Source: Neoaquamicrobium sediminum | GTDB taxonomy: Bacteria > Pseudomonadota > Alphaproteobacteria > Rhizobiales > Rhizobiaceae | Length of the DNA stretch: 64,000 bases | NCBI RefSeq assembly: GCF_013240295.1 | Contig: NZ_JABETK010000001.1 | Coordinates: 1,550,001 to 1,614,000, forward strand | Direction: 5' to 3' | In this document: in pieces, positions 7,645 through 17,064 of the stretch | How the letters are laid out: every line of letters begins with the position of its first letter | Position numbering within the stretch: position 1 is the first letter of the stretch | Made by a program: the position numbers and the translations under genes | The notes under the pieces: model-generated | Seen by the model: only the letters and a program-made list of their open reading frames with translations | The model's database searches: none | Told to the model about the DNA's origin: nothing

Positions 7645-8777
7645 GTGACCGGTTCTCGTTCGGCCGGCTCGGCGCCTTGTTGATGAAAGAATTCATCCAG
7701 ATGCGGCGCGACCGCATCACCTTCGCGATGATGCTCGGGGTGCCGCTGATACAGCTTCTTCTCTTCGGCTACGCCATCAACTCTGACCCCAAGCAGCTTC
7801 CGGCGGCACTGGTGGTTGTCAGCCAGGATCACTACACGCGCGCCATGGTCTCCGCGCTGGAGACGACCGGCTACTACCGCTTCGATCATGTCACCGCCAG
7901 TGCTTCGGAAGCCGAGTCACTGATAGCGTCCGGCGCGGTGGTCTTCGTGGTGACAATCCCGTCCGACTTCGCCCGGCGCGTCGATCGCGGCGACAACCCG
8001 CAAATCCTGATCGAGGCCGATGCGACGGACCCCTCGGTCGCCAGCGGCGCGATCTCCACGCTCGGGACGGTGGCCAACGAGGCGCTGCTGCGCGAGCGAG
8101 GCATGCAGACCGCGGCGGCGCAGGATGCCGCCAGCCGGCTCGATGTGATCGTGCACCGCCGCTACAATCCGGAAGGCGTGTCGCAATACAACATCGTTCC
8201 CGGCCTGCTGGGTGTGATCCTGCAGATGACGATGGTGATGATGACCTCCATAGCGCTGACCCGCGAGATCGAGCGCGGAACGATGGAGAACCTGCTCGCC
8301 ATGCCGGCAAGCCCGTTCGAGATCATGATCGGCAAGGTTCTGCCCTATCTCGTTGTTGGCTCGGTGCAGGTCGTGGTGGTGCTGTCGGCGGCAAAACTGC
8401 TGTTCGATGTACCCTTTGTCGGCGGCATCAGCCTGCTTCTTGCAGCCGTCCTGATCTTCGTGCTGTCGCTGGTGCTGCTCGGCTATTTCATATCGACGGT
8501 GGCGCGGACGCAGATGCAGGCGCTGCAGCTCACCTTCTTCTTCTTCCTGCCATCGATCATGCTTTCGGGCTTCATGTTCCCGTTTCGCGGCATGCCGCAA
8601 TGGGCGCAGTGGATCGGCGAATTCTTTCCGCTCACGCACTTCCTGCGCATCGTGCGGGCGGTGATGCTCAAGGGCGCGAACCTGTCGGAGGTGACGACGG
8701 AAATCGTCATCCTCTGCCTGTTCATAATCGCCTATGGAGGGATTGCGCTCGCGCGCTTCCGCCGGACGCTGGACTGA
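7641..8777 (+). CDS. ABC-2 type efflux permease (YbhS/YbhR-like)
   Basis: A 378-residue ABC2_membrane_3 permease. There is one transmembrane helix near residues 27-47 (ITFAMMLGVPLIQLLLFGYAIN), a large periplasmic domain to about residue 180, then five helices at the C-terminal half (IVPGLLGVILQMTMVMMTSIALTREIERGTMENLLAMP, and FFFFLPSIMLSGFMFPFRGMP). Whereas E. coli has two different permeases (YbhS and YbhR), only one is present here. Likely exports hydrophobic or cationic drugs with the neighbouring ATPase and adaptor. Confidence 0.9.
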   Translation: MSDRFSFGRLGALLMKEFIQMRRDRITFAMMLGVPLIQLLLFGYAINSDPKQLPAALVVVSQDHYTRAMVSALETTGYYRFDHVTASASEAESLIASGAVVFVVTIPSDFARRVDRGDNPQILIEADATDPSVASGAISTLGTVANEALLRERGMQTAAAQDAASRLDVIVHRRYNPEGVSQYNIVPGLLGVILQMTMVMMTSIALTREIERGTMENLLAMPASPFEIMIGKVLPYLVVGSVQVVVVLSAAKLLFDVPFVGGISLLLAAVLIFVLSLVLLGYFISTVARTQMQALQLTFFFFLPSIMLSGFMFPFRGMPQWAQWIGEFFPLTHFLRIVRAVMLKGANLSEVTTEIVILCLFIIAYGGIALARFRRTLD

Positions 8778-8782
8778 CCGGC

Positions 8783-8814
8783 TCGCGGCCGCTGCCAAGA
8801 GACAGCGGCCGCGA
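8783..8814. terminator. Strong inverted repeat between convergent genes
   Basis: TCGCGGCCGCTG at 8783-8794 and its exact complement at 8803-8814 form a 12-bp stem with an eight-base loop. It sits between the stop codons of the efflux permease and the NhaD-like gene, so it can serve both strands. No T run follows. Confidence 0.6.
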
Positions 8815-8819
8815 CAAGA

Positions 8820-10235
8820 TCAGGCGATGAAGATGAAGGTCGCCAGAATGAAGACCGGCACCAGTATCGCCACCGACCACAGAATGTAGCCGAAGAAGCT
8901 CGGCATCGCGATGCCCTGGCTGCGCGCGATGGCGTAGACCATGAAGTTTGGCGCGTTGCCGATATAGGTGAGCGCGCCCATGTAGACGGCGCCCGCCGAG
9001 ATTGCGGTCAGCGTCGGCGCGAGAACCGTCATTAGCTCCTGCGGGTTGCCTCCGGCCATCTCGAAGAAGACGAGGTAGGTCGGCGCATTGTCGAGGAAGC
9101 CCGACAGGGTGCCTGTCAGCCAGAAATAGGCGACATTGTCCGGCTGGCCGGCAGCGCCGGTAACCAGCGAAACGAGGGGCGCGAAAGCGCCATCGAGGCC
9201 AGCCTGCAGGATCGCAATCACCGGGATGATGCAGATGAATATGCCCGCAAACAGCTTTGCGACCTCCCGGATCGGCTCCCAGTTAAAGCCGTTGGCGTCC
9301 CGGAATTCCTGACGCGACACGGCCAGCGACACGAAGGCGAGCACCACTATGATGGCGTCGCGCAGGAGATTCTGCAGCTCCAGCTCGATCCCGTGCACCA
9401 TGAAGGTGACGCCCGGATCCCAAATGCCCGACATCAGGATGGCTGCGATAACGCCGCCAAGCAGCGGCGCGTTGATGAGGCCGCGAATACGAACGCGGGA
9501 ATCCGGAGTCGGGTCGATAACGCGCATCTCGCCTTCACGCCGGTAGAGCATCGTGTCGAGCAGGTAGAAGACGGCAAGCAGGATCACGACGATGAAGGTC
9601 GCGGACGGCAGCATATGCGTCGTCGTCCAGAAGAAGTCGACGCCACGCAGGAATCCGAGGAACAGCGGCGGGTCGCCCAGCGGGGTCAGCGAGCCACCGA
9701 TATTGGAGACCAGGAAGATGAAGAAGATAATGACGTGCGCGTTGTGCTTACGACCGTCATTGGCGCGGATGATCGGCCGGATGAGGATCATCGACGCACC
9801 GGTGGTCCCCACGATCGACGCCATGATCGCGCCAATCAGCAGCAGACCTGTATTGACCAGCGGCGTGCCGTGGATGTTGCCGGCAACCAGAATGCCGCCG
9901 GAAATCGTGAACAGCGCGAAAAGCAGGATGATGAACGACATGTATTCGAGCAGCATCGTGTGCAGCACCGCTCCGAGCGCGGTGCTGAAGCCGAAACCGA
10001 GGGTCAGCGGCACGACAACCAGTACCGCCCAGAAAGCGGCGATCTTGCCGTAGTGATGTTCCCAGAAATGCGGAAAGAACAACGGGCCGGTGGCGATCGA
10101 AAGCAGGATACCGGCGAATGGTATGGCCCACAGGAGGGACATCGAATCGCCTGGCAGGCCCTCGGCCGCAAATGCGGTTTCCGGAACGACCAGCCCACCC
10201 GCAACAAGCACGGCCATCCACACCACAAATCGCAT
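8820..10235 (-). CDS. NhaD-like sodium/proton antiporter (ArsB/NhaD superfamily)
   Basis: A 471-residue integral membrane protein with about 12 hydrophobic segments and an N-terminal signal-like helix (residues 1-23). Conserved ion-transporter-superfamily stretches are seen: FTISGGILVAGNIHGTPL, VGTTGASMILIRPIIRAN, SNIGGSLTPLGDPPLFLGF and, near the end, GFLDNAPTYLVFF and YIGNAPNFMVYAIA. These are the family's two pseudo-symmetric ion-binding regions. Members exchange Na+ or Li+ for H+; related proteins carry citrate or arsenite, so the exact substrate is inferred. It has its own 180-base upstream gap. Confidence 0.82.
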   Translation of the reverse strand: MRFVVWMAVLVAGGLVVPETAFAAEGLPGDSMSLLWAIPFAGILLSIATGPLFFPHFWEHHYGKIAAFWAVLVVVPLTLGFGFSTALGAVLHTMLLEYMSFIILLFALFTISGGILVAGNIHGTPLVNTGLLLIGAIMASIVGTTGASMILIRPIIRANDGRKHNAHVIIFFIFLVSNIGGSLTPLGDPPLFLGFLRGVDFFWTTTHMLPSATFIVVILLAVFYLLDTMLYRREGEMRVIDPTPDSRVRIRGLINAPLLGGVIAAILMSGIWDPGVTFMVHGIELELQNLLRDAIIVVLAFVSLAVSRQEFRDANGFNWEPIREVAKLFAGIFICIIPVIAILQAGLDGAFAPLVSLVTGAAGQPDNVAYFWLTGTLSGFLDNAPTYLVFFEMAGGNPQELMTVLAPTLTAISAGAVYMGALTYIGNAPNFMVYAIARSQGIAMPSFFGYILWSVAILVPVFILATFIFIA

Positions 10236-10418
10236 CGACTCCCCTCTCCTGTTCGCATTCTATCGGTCCCGTCTTAACCGTCAGGTTCGGTCTGGAGAAG
10301 CAGAATCGTACCGAATGCACCGAATTGAAGCACTTTGCCGCGGCGAACAGCGCTCTTTGCCTTTGGGCGCGAAAGCATTAAGAAGCGGCTGAACAGGCAA
10401 TTTTCTGGAGAGCCAGCG

Positions 10419-11393
10419 ATGACATCCGTCATAAAGGTCCCCCCACTCGTCACCGTCTTCGGCGGGTCGGGTTTCCTCGGTCGCCACGTCGTTCGCGCGC
10501 TGGCAAAGCGCGGCTACAGGGTGCGGGTTGCCGTTCGCAACCCGAACCTTGCCGGACACCTTCAGCCGCTTGGCAATGTCGGACAGATTCAGGCGGTCCA
10601 GGCCAATCTGCGCGTGCGCTGGTCGGTCGATCGCGCGGTGCAGGGCGCCGACCATGTGGTCAACCTCGTTGGCATCCTGTTCGAGAGCGGCCGGCAGAGC
10701 TTCGATGCGGTGCAGGATTTCGGCGCGCGCGCCGTCGCCGAAGCCGCAAGAGCTGAAGGTGCGACGCTCACCCACGTTTCGGCAATCGGCTCCGGCAAGG
10801 AATCGCCTGCAGACTACGCGCGCACGAAGGCGCGCGGCGAGCAGGCGGTCCTTGAAACGATGCCGGACGCTGTGATCTTCCGTCCCTCGATCATGTTCGG
10901 ACCCGAAGACGGCTTCTTCAACCGCTTCGCTGCAATGGCGCGCCTCTCGCCTGCACTGCCGCTGATCGGTGGAGGTCACACGAAGTTCCAGCCGGTTTAT
11001 GTCGCCGACGTTGCCGAAGCGATCGCGCGTTCGGTCGAAGGCAAGGTCGAGGGTGGCCGCATCTACGAGCTCGGCGGCCCCGAGACCATGACCTTCAAGC
11101 AGTGCATGGAAAAGATGCTCGAGGTGATCGAGCGCAAGCGCATGCTGGTCTCCGTGCCGTGGGGCATGGCGCGGTTGCAGGGCTCGCTGCTCGGGCTGCT
11201 GCCCAACCCGCTGCTGACACGTGATCAGGTCGAGATGCTGCGCACCGACAATGTCGTTTCGCAGGCGGCGGAGCAGGAAGGCCGGACCTTCGAGGCGCTC
11301 GGCATAAAGCCGCAGGCGATGGATGCAATCCTGCCATCCTATCTCTGGCAGTACAGGCCGGCCGGCCAGTTCACGCAGCCCAACGCCGCCTGA
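10419..11393 (+). CDS. NDUFA9-like NAD(P)-binding protein (atypical SDR)
   Basis: A 324-residue Rossmann protein with the motif VTVFGGSGFLGRHVVRAL at residues 11-28, then NLVGILFESG and a YARTKARGEQ active-site-like segment. The family is related to complex I subunit NDUFA9 and is widespread and single-copy in alphaproteobacteria; roles in complex I or quinone metabolism are suggested. The ATG at 10419 has GGAG nine bases upstream; the longer upstream frame has no such site. The TSUP permease gene follows after nine bases. Confidence 0.88.
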   Translation: MTSVIKVPPLVTVFGGSGFLGRHVVRALAKRGYRVRVAVRNPNLAGHLQPLGNVGQIQAVQANLRVRWSVDRAVQGADHVVNLVGILFESGRQSFDAVQDFGARAVAEAARAEGATLTHVSAIGSGKESPADYARTKARGEQAVLETMPDAVIFRPSIMFGPEDGFFNRFAAMARLSPALPLIGGGHTKFQPVYVADVAEAIARSVEGKVEGGRIYELGGPETMTFKQCMEKMLEVIERKRMLVSVPWGMARLQGSLLGLLPNPLLTRDQVEMLRTDNVVSQAAEQEGRTFEALGIKPQAMDAILPSYLWQYRPAGQFTQPNAA

Positions 11394-11401
11394 GCGGCGG
11401 C

Positions 11402-12172
11402 TTGGACGCGCTCGCCGCCGCCCTGCCGGAAGGTATCGGCACCTCAGCGGCAGCAGTGCTCGTCGTCGCTTCGTTCTTCACGTCGGCGCTGACCGCTGCG
11501 TTCGGACTTGGCGGCGGCATCGCGATGCTGGCACTGCTTGGCGTCTTCGTGCCGGTGGCCGCCCTGATTCCCGTACATGGCGCCGTGCAGCTCGGTTCCA
11601 ATACGGGCCGTGCATGGCACCAGCGCGCGCATGTGCGTACCGATATTTTCGGGCCCTTTCTTGCAGGCTCTCTGCTTGGGGCCGCCGCGGGCGCGGCCAT
11701 GGTTGTGCAGCTGCCCGACGCCGCGCTGAAGGTGGTGCTCGGGCTTTTCATCATCGCCGTCACATGGGCGAGGATACCCGGCTTCGACCGTCTCGGCCGG
11801 GCCGGGCTCGCGATCGGGAGCGCCGTCACCGCGCTGGTCACGATGTTCGTCGGCGCCACGGGTCCGCTGCTTTCCGCCTTCTTCGCGCAAATCCTGCCGG
11901 ACGACCGCAAGGCGCTGGTTGCGACCCACGCCGCAGGCATGACCATCCAGCATTTCCTGAAGGTGGTGGTGTTCGGCTTCGCGGGTTTCGCGTTCGCGCA
12001 GTGGCTGCCGCTTGTCGCTGCCATGGTAGCGTCGGGTTATCTCGGCACCATCTATGGTAGCGCCTGGCTGGAAAAATTGCCCGAGAAAACGTTTCGCCGC
12101 TGGTTCCGGATAGGCATCACGCTTCTGGCCGCGGACATGATCCGGCGCGGCCTCCATTCTGGCCTCGGCTGA
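11402..12172 (+). CDS. TSUP (TauE/SafE) family sulfite/anion exporter permease
   Basis: A 256-residue membrane protein with eight hydrophobic helices, in two repeats, each carrying the TSUP pattern (FGLGGGIAMLALLGVFVPVAALIPVHGAVQLGSN and then FVGATGPLLSAFFAQI, THAAGMTIQHFLKVVVFG). Family members move sulfite, sulfoacetate, thiosulfate or related anions. The only start close to the preceding stop is a TTG at 11402; no ATG is available upstream in frame. It ends directly against the convergent uppP stop. Confidence 0.85.
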   Translation: MDALAAALPEGIGTSAAAVLVVASFFTSALTAAFGLGGGIAMLALLGVFVPVAALIPVHGAVQLGSNTGRAWHQRAHVRTDIFGPFLAGSLLGAAAGAAMVVQLPDAALKVVLGLFIIAVTWARIPGFDRLGRAGLAIGSAVTALVTMFVGATGPLLSAFFAQILPDDRKALVATHAAGMTIQHFLKVVVFGFAGFAFAQWLPLVAAMVASGYLGTIYGSAWLEKLPEKTFRRWFRIGITLLAADMIRRGLHSGLG

Positions 12173-12979
12173 TCAGCCCCAGATCAGCAGCGCGACCAGA
12201 CCGACGGTCCCAACCAGCAGCCGCCAGTACGCAAACGGCGCGTAGCCGCGACGCGACACAAAATCGAGCAGCTTGCGCACAACCACGACCGCAGCGATGA
12301 AAGCGAACAGGAAACCGGTTGCGATGATCGGAAGGTCGTTGGCCGACAGGATGTCCCGGTTCTTGTAGAGATCGTAGGCGAAGGCGCCGGCCATTGTTGG
12401 CATGGCGAGGAAGAACGAGAACTCGGCTGCGGACCGTTTGTCGGCGCCAAGGAGAAGCGCACCCACGATCGTCGCGCCCGAGCGCGACGTGCCGGGGATC
12501 ATCGCAAGGCACTGGAAAAGGCCAATCCGGAAATAGACCGACAGCGGAAACTCGGAGGCTTCGGTATATCTGGGCTTGATCGCCCAACGGTCGACCCAGA
12601 GCAGGATGAAACCGCCGAGAATCAGCGTGATGCAGATCAGCATCGGGCTTTCGAACAGCACCTCCTTGATAAAGCTGTGCGCGAAGGCGCCTATTATCGC
12701 GGCCGGCAGAAAGGCGATCAGGATGCCGAGAACGAAAGCCTGCGTGGAACGGTCGGACGGTAGCTTGATGAGCATGTCCCAAAGCCGCGCGAAATAGACA
12801 GACAGAATCGCCAGAATCGCGCCGAGCTGAATGACCACCTCGAAGACCTTGCCGGTTGACTGGAAGCCCATGAAATGGCCGGCCAGAAGGATGTGACCGG
12901 TGGATGAGACGGGAATGAATTCAGTCAGGCCTTCCAGGATGCCGAGAATCGCGGCCCCGACGATCGTCTGTTCGCTCAT
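12173..12979 (-). CDS. uppP: Undecaprenyl-diphosphatase (BacA/UppP)
   Basis: A 268-residue polytopic inner-membrane enzyme that dephosphorylates undecaprenyl pyrophosphate so the lipid carrier can be reused for peptidoglycan and polysaccharide synthesis. Both catalytic motifs are intact: [14 protein letters not shown] (residues 16-29) and PGTSRSGAT. Length matches the E. coli protein (about 273). Overproduction gives bacitracin resistance in other bacteria. Its stop codon abuts that of the convergent TSUP gene with no spacer. Confidence 0.96.
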   Translation of the reverse strand: MSEQTIVGAAILGILEGLTEFIPVSSTGHILLAGHFMGFQSTGKVFEVVIQLGAILAILSVYFARLWDMLIKLPSDRSTQAFVLGILIAFLPAAIIGAFAHSFIKEVLFESPMLICITLILGGFILLWVDRWAIKPRYTEASEFPLSVYFRIGLFQCLAMIPGTSRSGATIVGALLLGADKRSAAEFSFFLAMPTMAGAFAYDLYKNRDILSANDLPIIATGFLFAFIAAVVVVRKLLDFVSRRGYAPFAYWRLLVGTVGLVALLIWG

Positions 12980-13127
12980 GTCTGCTCCGGCAGTTTATGC
13001 GCCGCTTGCTTGTCAGGAAATGGATGAGCGCCTATAGGACGAGACCGCCTCGCGCCCGACTCAGGAACGGGTTCGAGACTTAGACCCGCTGCCCTAAAAG
13101 GCCAGACCATTCCTGTTTGCCGGTGCC

Positions 13128-13820
13128 ATGCTGACTCTGTTCCATCATCCGCTTTTCCCCGCGTGCCGGTTCGTCCGCCTTTCCTTCGGCGAGTATGGCG
13201 AGGAACTGGCGCTGATCGAGGAGAAGCCCTGGCTCCGGCGCAAGGAATTTCTGACGCTCAATCCCGCCGCGACTCTTCCCGTTCTGCTCGCCGAAAGCGA
13301 CGAACCCATCGTCGGCGCCACGGTGATCGCGGAATATGTCGACGAGACGCGCGGCGTCCTCAAGCGGGACAAGCGGCTGTTCGTAGAGGACCCGCTGGCG
13401 CGTGCGGAAATCCGCAGGCTGGTGGACTGGTATCTGGTCAAGACCGAGGCTGACGTTGCCCGCCATCTGGTGCGCGAGCGCGTGCTGAAACCCGTGATGG
13501 GCAGCGAGCACGGCGGCGGCTCGCCGGATTCCGGCGCGATCCGGGCCGCCAGAGCCAATGTGCGCCAGCACATGAAATACACCAACTGGCTGGCCGGCAC
13601 GCGCAACTGGCTCGCCGGCACGCGCCTGACCTATGCCGACATGGCCGCGGCCGCGACGCTTTCCGTGCTCGACTATCTCGGCGAAATCTCCTGGTCGGAC
13701 TATCCGGCAGCCAAGGACTGGTATTCGCGGATGAAGTCGCGACCCTCCTTCAGGCCGCTGCTGGCCGACCGGGTGCGCGGCCTTTCGCCGGTTTCGCATT
13801 ACGCCGACCTCGATTTCTGA
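13128..13820 (+). CDS. Glutathione S-transferase family protein
   Basis: A 230-residue GST-like protein. The thioredoxin-like N-terminal domain ([15 protein letters not shown] with Cys13 and [30 protein letters not shown]) is followed by an all-helical C-terminal domain ending [21 protein letters not shown]. An imperfect tandem repeat, [14 protein letters not shown], lies just before LTYADM. It overlaps queG by one base (TGATG), as in other Rhizobiales where a GST gene precedes queG. Confidence 0.9.
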   Translation: MLTLFHHPLFPACRFVRLSFGEYGEELALIEEKPWLRRKEFLTLNPAATLPVLLAESDEPIVGATVIAEYVDETRGVLKRDKRLFVEDPLARAEIRRLVDWYLVKTEADVARHLVRERVLKPVMGSEHGGGSPDSGAIRAARANVRQHMKYTNWLAGTRNWLAGTRLTYADMAAAATLSVLDYLGEISWSDYPAAKDWYSRMKSRPSFRPLLADRVRGLSPVSHYADLDF

Positions 13821-14965
13821 TGAAGGCCGGCCTGAAACCAGTCTCAAAAGACCGGCTTCGGGACTTTCTGAACCTCGAAGCAAAACGACAGGGCTTCGAT
13901 TCGATCGCCGTCGCCAGTCCGGATTCGGTCCCGCTCGCACCGCGCCGGCTTGCCCACTATGTCGACAAGGGCAGACACGGCACGATGGAGTGGATTGCCG
14001 AAACGGCAGCGCGACGCGGAGACCCGCGCGCGCTGTGGCCAGAGGTGCGCTCGATCGTCATGCTGGCGATGAACTACGGGCCCGATACGGATCCGCTGGC
14101 GCTTCTGGCGCGCAAGGAGCGCGCGGCAATCTCGGTCTACGCACGCCATCGCGACTATCACGACGTCATCAAGGGACGTCTCAAGGAGATCGCGCAGAAA
14201 TTCGCCGCGCGCAGCGGCGCGGACGTCAAGGTCTTCGTCGACACCGCGCCGGTGATGGAAAAGCCGCTGGCAGAGGCGGCCGGCATCGGCTGGCAGGGCA
14301 AGCATACGAACCTCGTCAGCCGCGAATACGGGTCATGGCTTTTCCTCGGCTCGATTTTCACAAGCGCGTACCTTTCGCCGGACGCTGCCGAGCGCGATCA
14401 TTGCGGCTCCTGCCGCGCCTGCCTCGAGATCTGCCCCACGGATGCTTTTCCGGCACCCTATCAGCTCGATGCGCGGCGCTGCATCTCCTACCTGACCATC
14501 GAGCACAAGGGGCCGATTCCGCGCGAGTTCCGCGCCGCGATCGGCAACCGCATCTACGGATGCGACGATTGCCTTGCCGTCTGCCCGTGGAACAAGTTCG
14601 CCAGCGCGGCATCCGAGGCCAAGCTGACCGCGCGGGAAGACCTTAAGGAGCCACGGCTGGCAGATCTTCTCCAGCTTGACGATCCAGCGTTCCGCGCGCT
14701 CTTTTCCGGCTCGCCGGTCAAGCGCATCGGGCGTGACCGCTTCATACGCAATGTGCTGGTTGCCGCCGGCAATTCAGGCGAGACAGCCCTGATACCGCCA
14801 GTACAAACGTTGCTTGGCGATCCGTCGCCGCTCGTGCGCGGCATGGCCGTATGGGCGCTCTCCCGCCTGCTCGATGGCGATGCGTTCGAAATGCTGATGG
14901 CAGACCACCGCGCGGGCGAAACCGACGGGGACGTGATCGCTGAAATCGGGAGTATCGTTCATTGA
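13820..14965 (+). CDS. queG: Epoxyqueuosine reductase QueG
   Basis: A 381-residue cobalamin-dependent iron-sulfur enzyme that makes queuosine from epoxyqueuosine in tRNA with GUN anticodons. The first cluster motif [12 protein letters not shown] has Cys195, 198, 201 and 205, and the second is [13 protein letters not shown]. The catalytic Asp lies in [14 protein letters not shown] (Asp141). The C-terminal 100 residues carry HEAT-like helices ([15 protein letters not shown]). It overlaps the GST gene by one base and the next SDR gene follows within two bases. Confidence 0.95.
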   Translation: MKAGLKPVSKDRLRDFLNLEAKRQGFDSIAVASPDSVPLAPRRLAHYVDKGRHGTMEWIAETAARRGDPRALWPEVRSIVMLAMNYGPDTDPLALLARKERAAISVYARHRDYHDVIKGRLKEIAQKFAARSGADVKVFVDTAPVMEKPLAEAAGIGWQGKHTNLVSREYGSWLFLGSIFTSAYLSPDAAERDHCGSCRACLEICPTDAFPAPYQLDARRCISYLTIEHKGPIPREFRAAIGNRIYGCDDCLAVCPWNKFASAASEAKLTAREDLKEPRLADLLQLDDPAFRALFSGSPVKRIGRDRFIRNVLVAAGNSGETALIPPVQTLLGDPSPLVRGMAVWALSRLLDGDAFEMLMADHRAGETDGDVIAEIGSIVH

Positions 14966-14967
14966 GC

Positions 14968-15876
14968 ATGAGACTGTTCATCTTCGGCGCCGGTTATTCC
15001 GGTCGGGCCATCGCACGCAGCGCCATTGCAGACGGCGCATTCGTCGCCGGCACGACCCGTTCGGCGGACAAGGCCGAGGAACTGCGCGCCGACGGCATCG
15101 AGCCGGCGCTGTTCGACGGTGGCCCGCTGTCGTCCGAGATCGAGGCGGCACTGGGCGAAACGACGCATTTGATCGTCTCGATTGCGCCGGGCGAGGTCGA
15201 TCCTGTTCTAGCCGCCGCGCGGGACACAATCGTCAATCGGATGCCCGCGCTGAGATGGATCGGCTATCTCTCGACCGTCGGCGTCTATGGTGATCACGGA
15301 GGCGCCTGGATCGATGAAAGCGCCGAATGCCGCCCGGTCTCGCGCCGGTCGCAGGCGCGGCTCGCAGCCGAACGTGCGTGGCTGGCGCTTGCCGTGGAAA
15401 CGGACCTTCCGGTGGCGATCCTGAGGCTCTCCGGCATCTACGGGCCCGGCCGCAACGGCTTCGTGAACCTCGACAAGGGCACGGCCCGGCGCATCGTCAA
15501 GCCGGATCAGGTGTTCAACCGTATCCATGTCGACGACATAGCCGGCGCGACCATGCTACTGGCGAAGGAAGCCAAGGGCGGCATCTTCAACGTCACCGAC
15601 GACGAGCCGGCACCGCCGCAGGATGTCGTTGCGTATGCCGCATCGCTAATGAGCGTAGCGCCGCCTCCGGAAATCCCCTTCAACGAGGCGGAAATGACAC
15701 CCATGGCGCGCTCGTTCTATGGCGAGAACAAGCGCGTCGCCAACGCGCGCATCAAGCAGGCAGGCTACCGCTTTCGCTTTCCGGATTACCGCGCGGCCCT
15801 TGACGATTTGTGGTCGAGCGGCACATGGCGAGGTCATGCCGAGGGCGCGGACGCACGATCGAAGATCGGCGACTGA
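14968..15876 (+). CDS. YeeZ-like SDR family NAD(P)-binding protein
   Basis: A 302-residue epimerase-fold protein with an N-terminal MRLFIFGAGYSGRAIARS dinucleotide-binding loop, WIGYLSTVGVYGDHGG, and RLSGIYGPGRN. The canonical YxxxK pair is not seen; SRRSQARLAAERAW occupies that place, as in YeeZ-type members. Function is unknown. The ATG at 14968 is preferred over a TTG at 14962 that overlaps the queG stop. Confidence 0.82.
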   Translation: MRLFIFGAGYSGRAIARSAIADGAFVAGTTRSADKAEELRADGIEPALFDGGPLSSEIEAALGETTHLIVSIAPGEVDPVLAAARDTIVNRMPALRWIGYLSTVGVYGDHGGAWIDESAECRPVSRRSQARLAAERAWLALAVETDLPVAILRLSGIYGPGRNGFVNLDKGTARRIVKPDQVFNRIHVDDIAGATMLLAKEAKGGIFNVTDDEPAPPQDVVAYAASLMSVAPPPEIPFNEAEMTPMARSFYGENKRVANARIKQAGYRFRFPDYRAALDDLWSSGTWRGHAEGADARSKIGD

Positions 15877-15965
15877 ACTGTTATGATTCGATTAACCATG
15901 CACCTGCAAGCTAGAGCGCGGGCATTGGGGCATCTGTGAATCCATCGATTACCGGAGGCCGGTAC

Positions 15966-16985
15966 ATGCGTCTTTCAACCGTTATGCGTCATCTTGCCAG
16001 TGCTGTCGTCGCGTTTGCCGCGGCCGTTTCGGGTGCGATGGCGGATCCGCTTGCCAAGGACGCATTCGGCGCACAACGCCTGCCGGCCGCCACGCAGGCC
16101 GCGGCTTACGGTTTCTATTCGAAGGGCTGCTTCGCCGGCGGCATGGCGATCGCCACGGATGGCCCGAACTGGCAGGCGATGCGCCTGTCGCGCAACCGCC
16201 GCTGGGGTCATCCGGAAATGATCGCGCTGCTCGAGCGGTTCTCGCGCGAGGCCGCGCAAGATGGATGGCCCGGCCTGCTGATAGGCGATGTCTCGCAACC
16301 GCGCGGCGGCCCGATGCTGTCCGGCCATGCCTCGCATCAGATTGGACTGGATGCGGACATCTGGTTCCTGCCCATGCCGAACCGACGGCTGTCGGCAGGC
16401 GAACGCGAGAATCTCGATTTCGTCTCCATGCTGCAGCCCAATTCGCTCTACGTGGACGATCGCAAATGGACGCCGGCGCATGCCCGGTTGCTCCACCGGG
16501 CCGCGAGCTATCCGAATGTCGAGCGGATTCTGGTTCATCCGGGCATCAAGAAGAAGCTTTGCGACACCGTCGGCGGTGACCGCTCCTGGCTGCGCAAGGT
16601 GCGCCCGTTCTGGGGTCACGATTCGCACTTCCATGTCCGCATCGGCTGCCCCGTCGACTCGCCCGGCTGCCGGACGCAGGATGCAGTTCCGCGTGAAGAG
16701 GGCTGCGACCAGTCGCTGGCATGGTGGTTCACCGAGGAACCGTGGCGGCCCGCGAAGGGTCCAGCCAAACCCAAGGCGCGTGATGTACTGCGTCTTTCCT
16801 CGTTGCCCTCCGCCTGCGAGGCGGTGCTTGCCGCGCCGGCGCCGATATCGGAAGCAGCCGTAACCGTCAGCGGGCGTGGCACGCCGATGATCGCAACCAC
16901 CAATGCCCCGCCGGTCACGGCCAACGCCTTTGCGCCAACGCCCGAACGGACGATCCCCCTGCCGCAGCCCCGCCCCTACGACTGA
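15966..16985 (+). CDS. mepA: Penicillin-insensitive murein endopeptidase MepA
   Basis: A 339-residue LAS-family zinc peptidase that cuts D-alanyl-meso-diaminopimelate cross-links in peptidoglycan. A signal peptide covers about residues 1-26 (AAAVSGAMA). Zinc ligands are visible in HASHQIGLDADIWF (His and Asp) and in the HFHVRIGCP motif. Six or more Cys in the C-terminal half (IGCPVDSPGC, EEGCDQ) suggest disulfides in the periplasm. The ATG at 15966 has GGAGG seven bases upstream and is preferred to a GTG at 15936. The Pro-rich tail past residue 290 is variable. Confidence 0.94.
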   Translation: MRLSTVMRHLASAVVAFAAAVSGAMADPLAKDAFGAQRLPAATQAAAYGFYSKGCFAGGMAIATDGPNWQAMRLSRNRRWGHPEMIALLERFSREAAQDGWPGLLIGDVSQPRGGPMLSGHASHQIGLDADIWFLPMPNRRLSAGERENLDFVSMLQPNSLYVDDRKWTPAHARLLHRAASYPNVERILVHPGIKKKLCDTVGGDRSWLRKVRPFWGHDSHFHVRIGCPVDSPGCRTQDAVPREEGCDQSLAWWFTEEPWRPAKGPAKPKARDVLRLSSLPSACEAVLAAPAPISEAAVTVSGRGTPMIATTNAPPVTANAFAPTPERTIPLPQPRPYD

Positions 16986-16994
16986 GCGGTTTCC

Positions 16995-17042
16995 TTGACA
17001 GCGGGCGCGCCGGGGTCATAAGAGATTTCTAAATCGATTTAG
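16995..17042 (+). promoter_or_regulatory. Promoter and palindromic operator upstream of mgsA-glk
   Basis: TTGACA at 16995-17000, a 17-base spacer and ATAAGA at 17018-17023 form a sigma-70-like promoter. Six bases on, CTAAATCGATTTAG at 17029-17042 is a perfect 14-base palindrome with a central CG, as in LacI-family operators. It would cover the transcription start. Regulator identity is not known. Confidence 0.6.
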
Positions 17043-17064
17043 CTTTTCCCTTACGGACCTCGCC

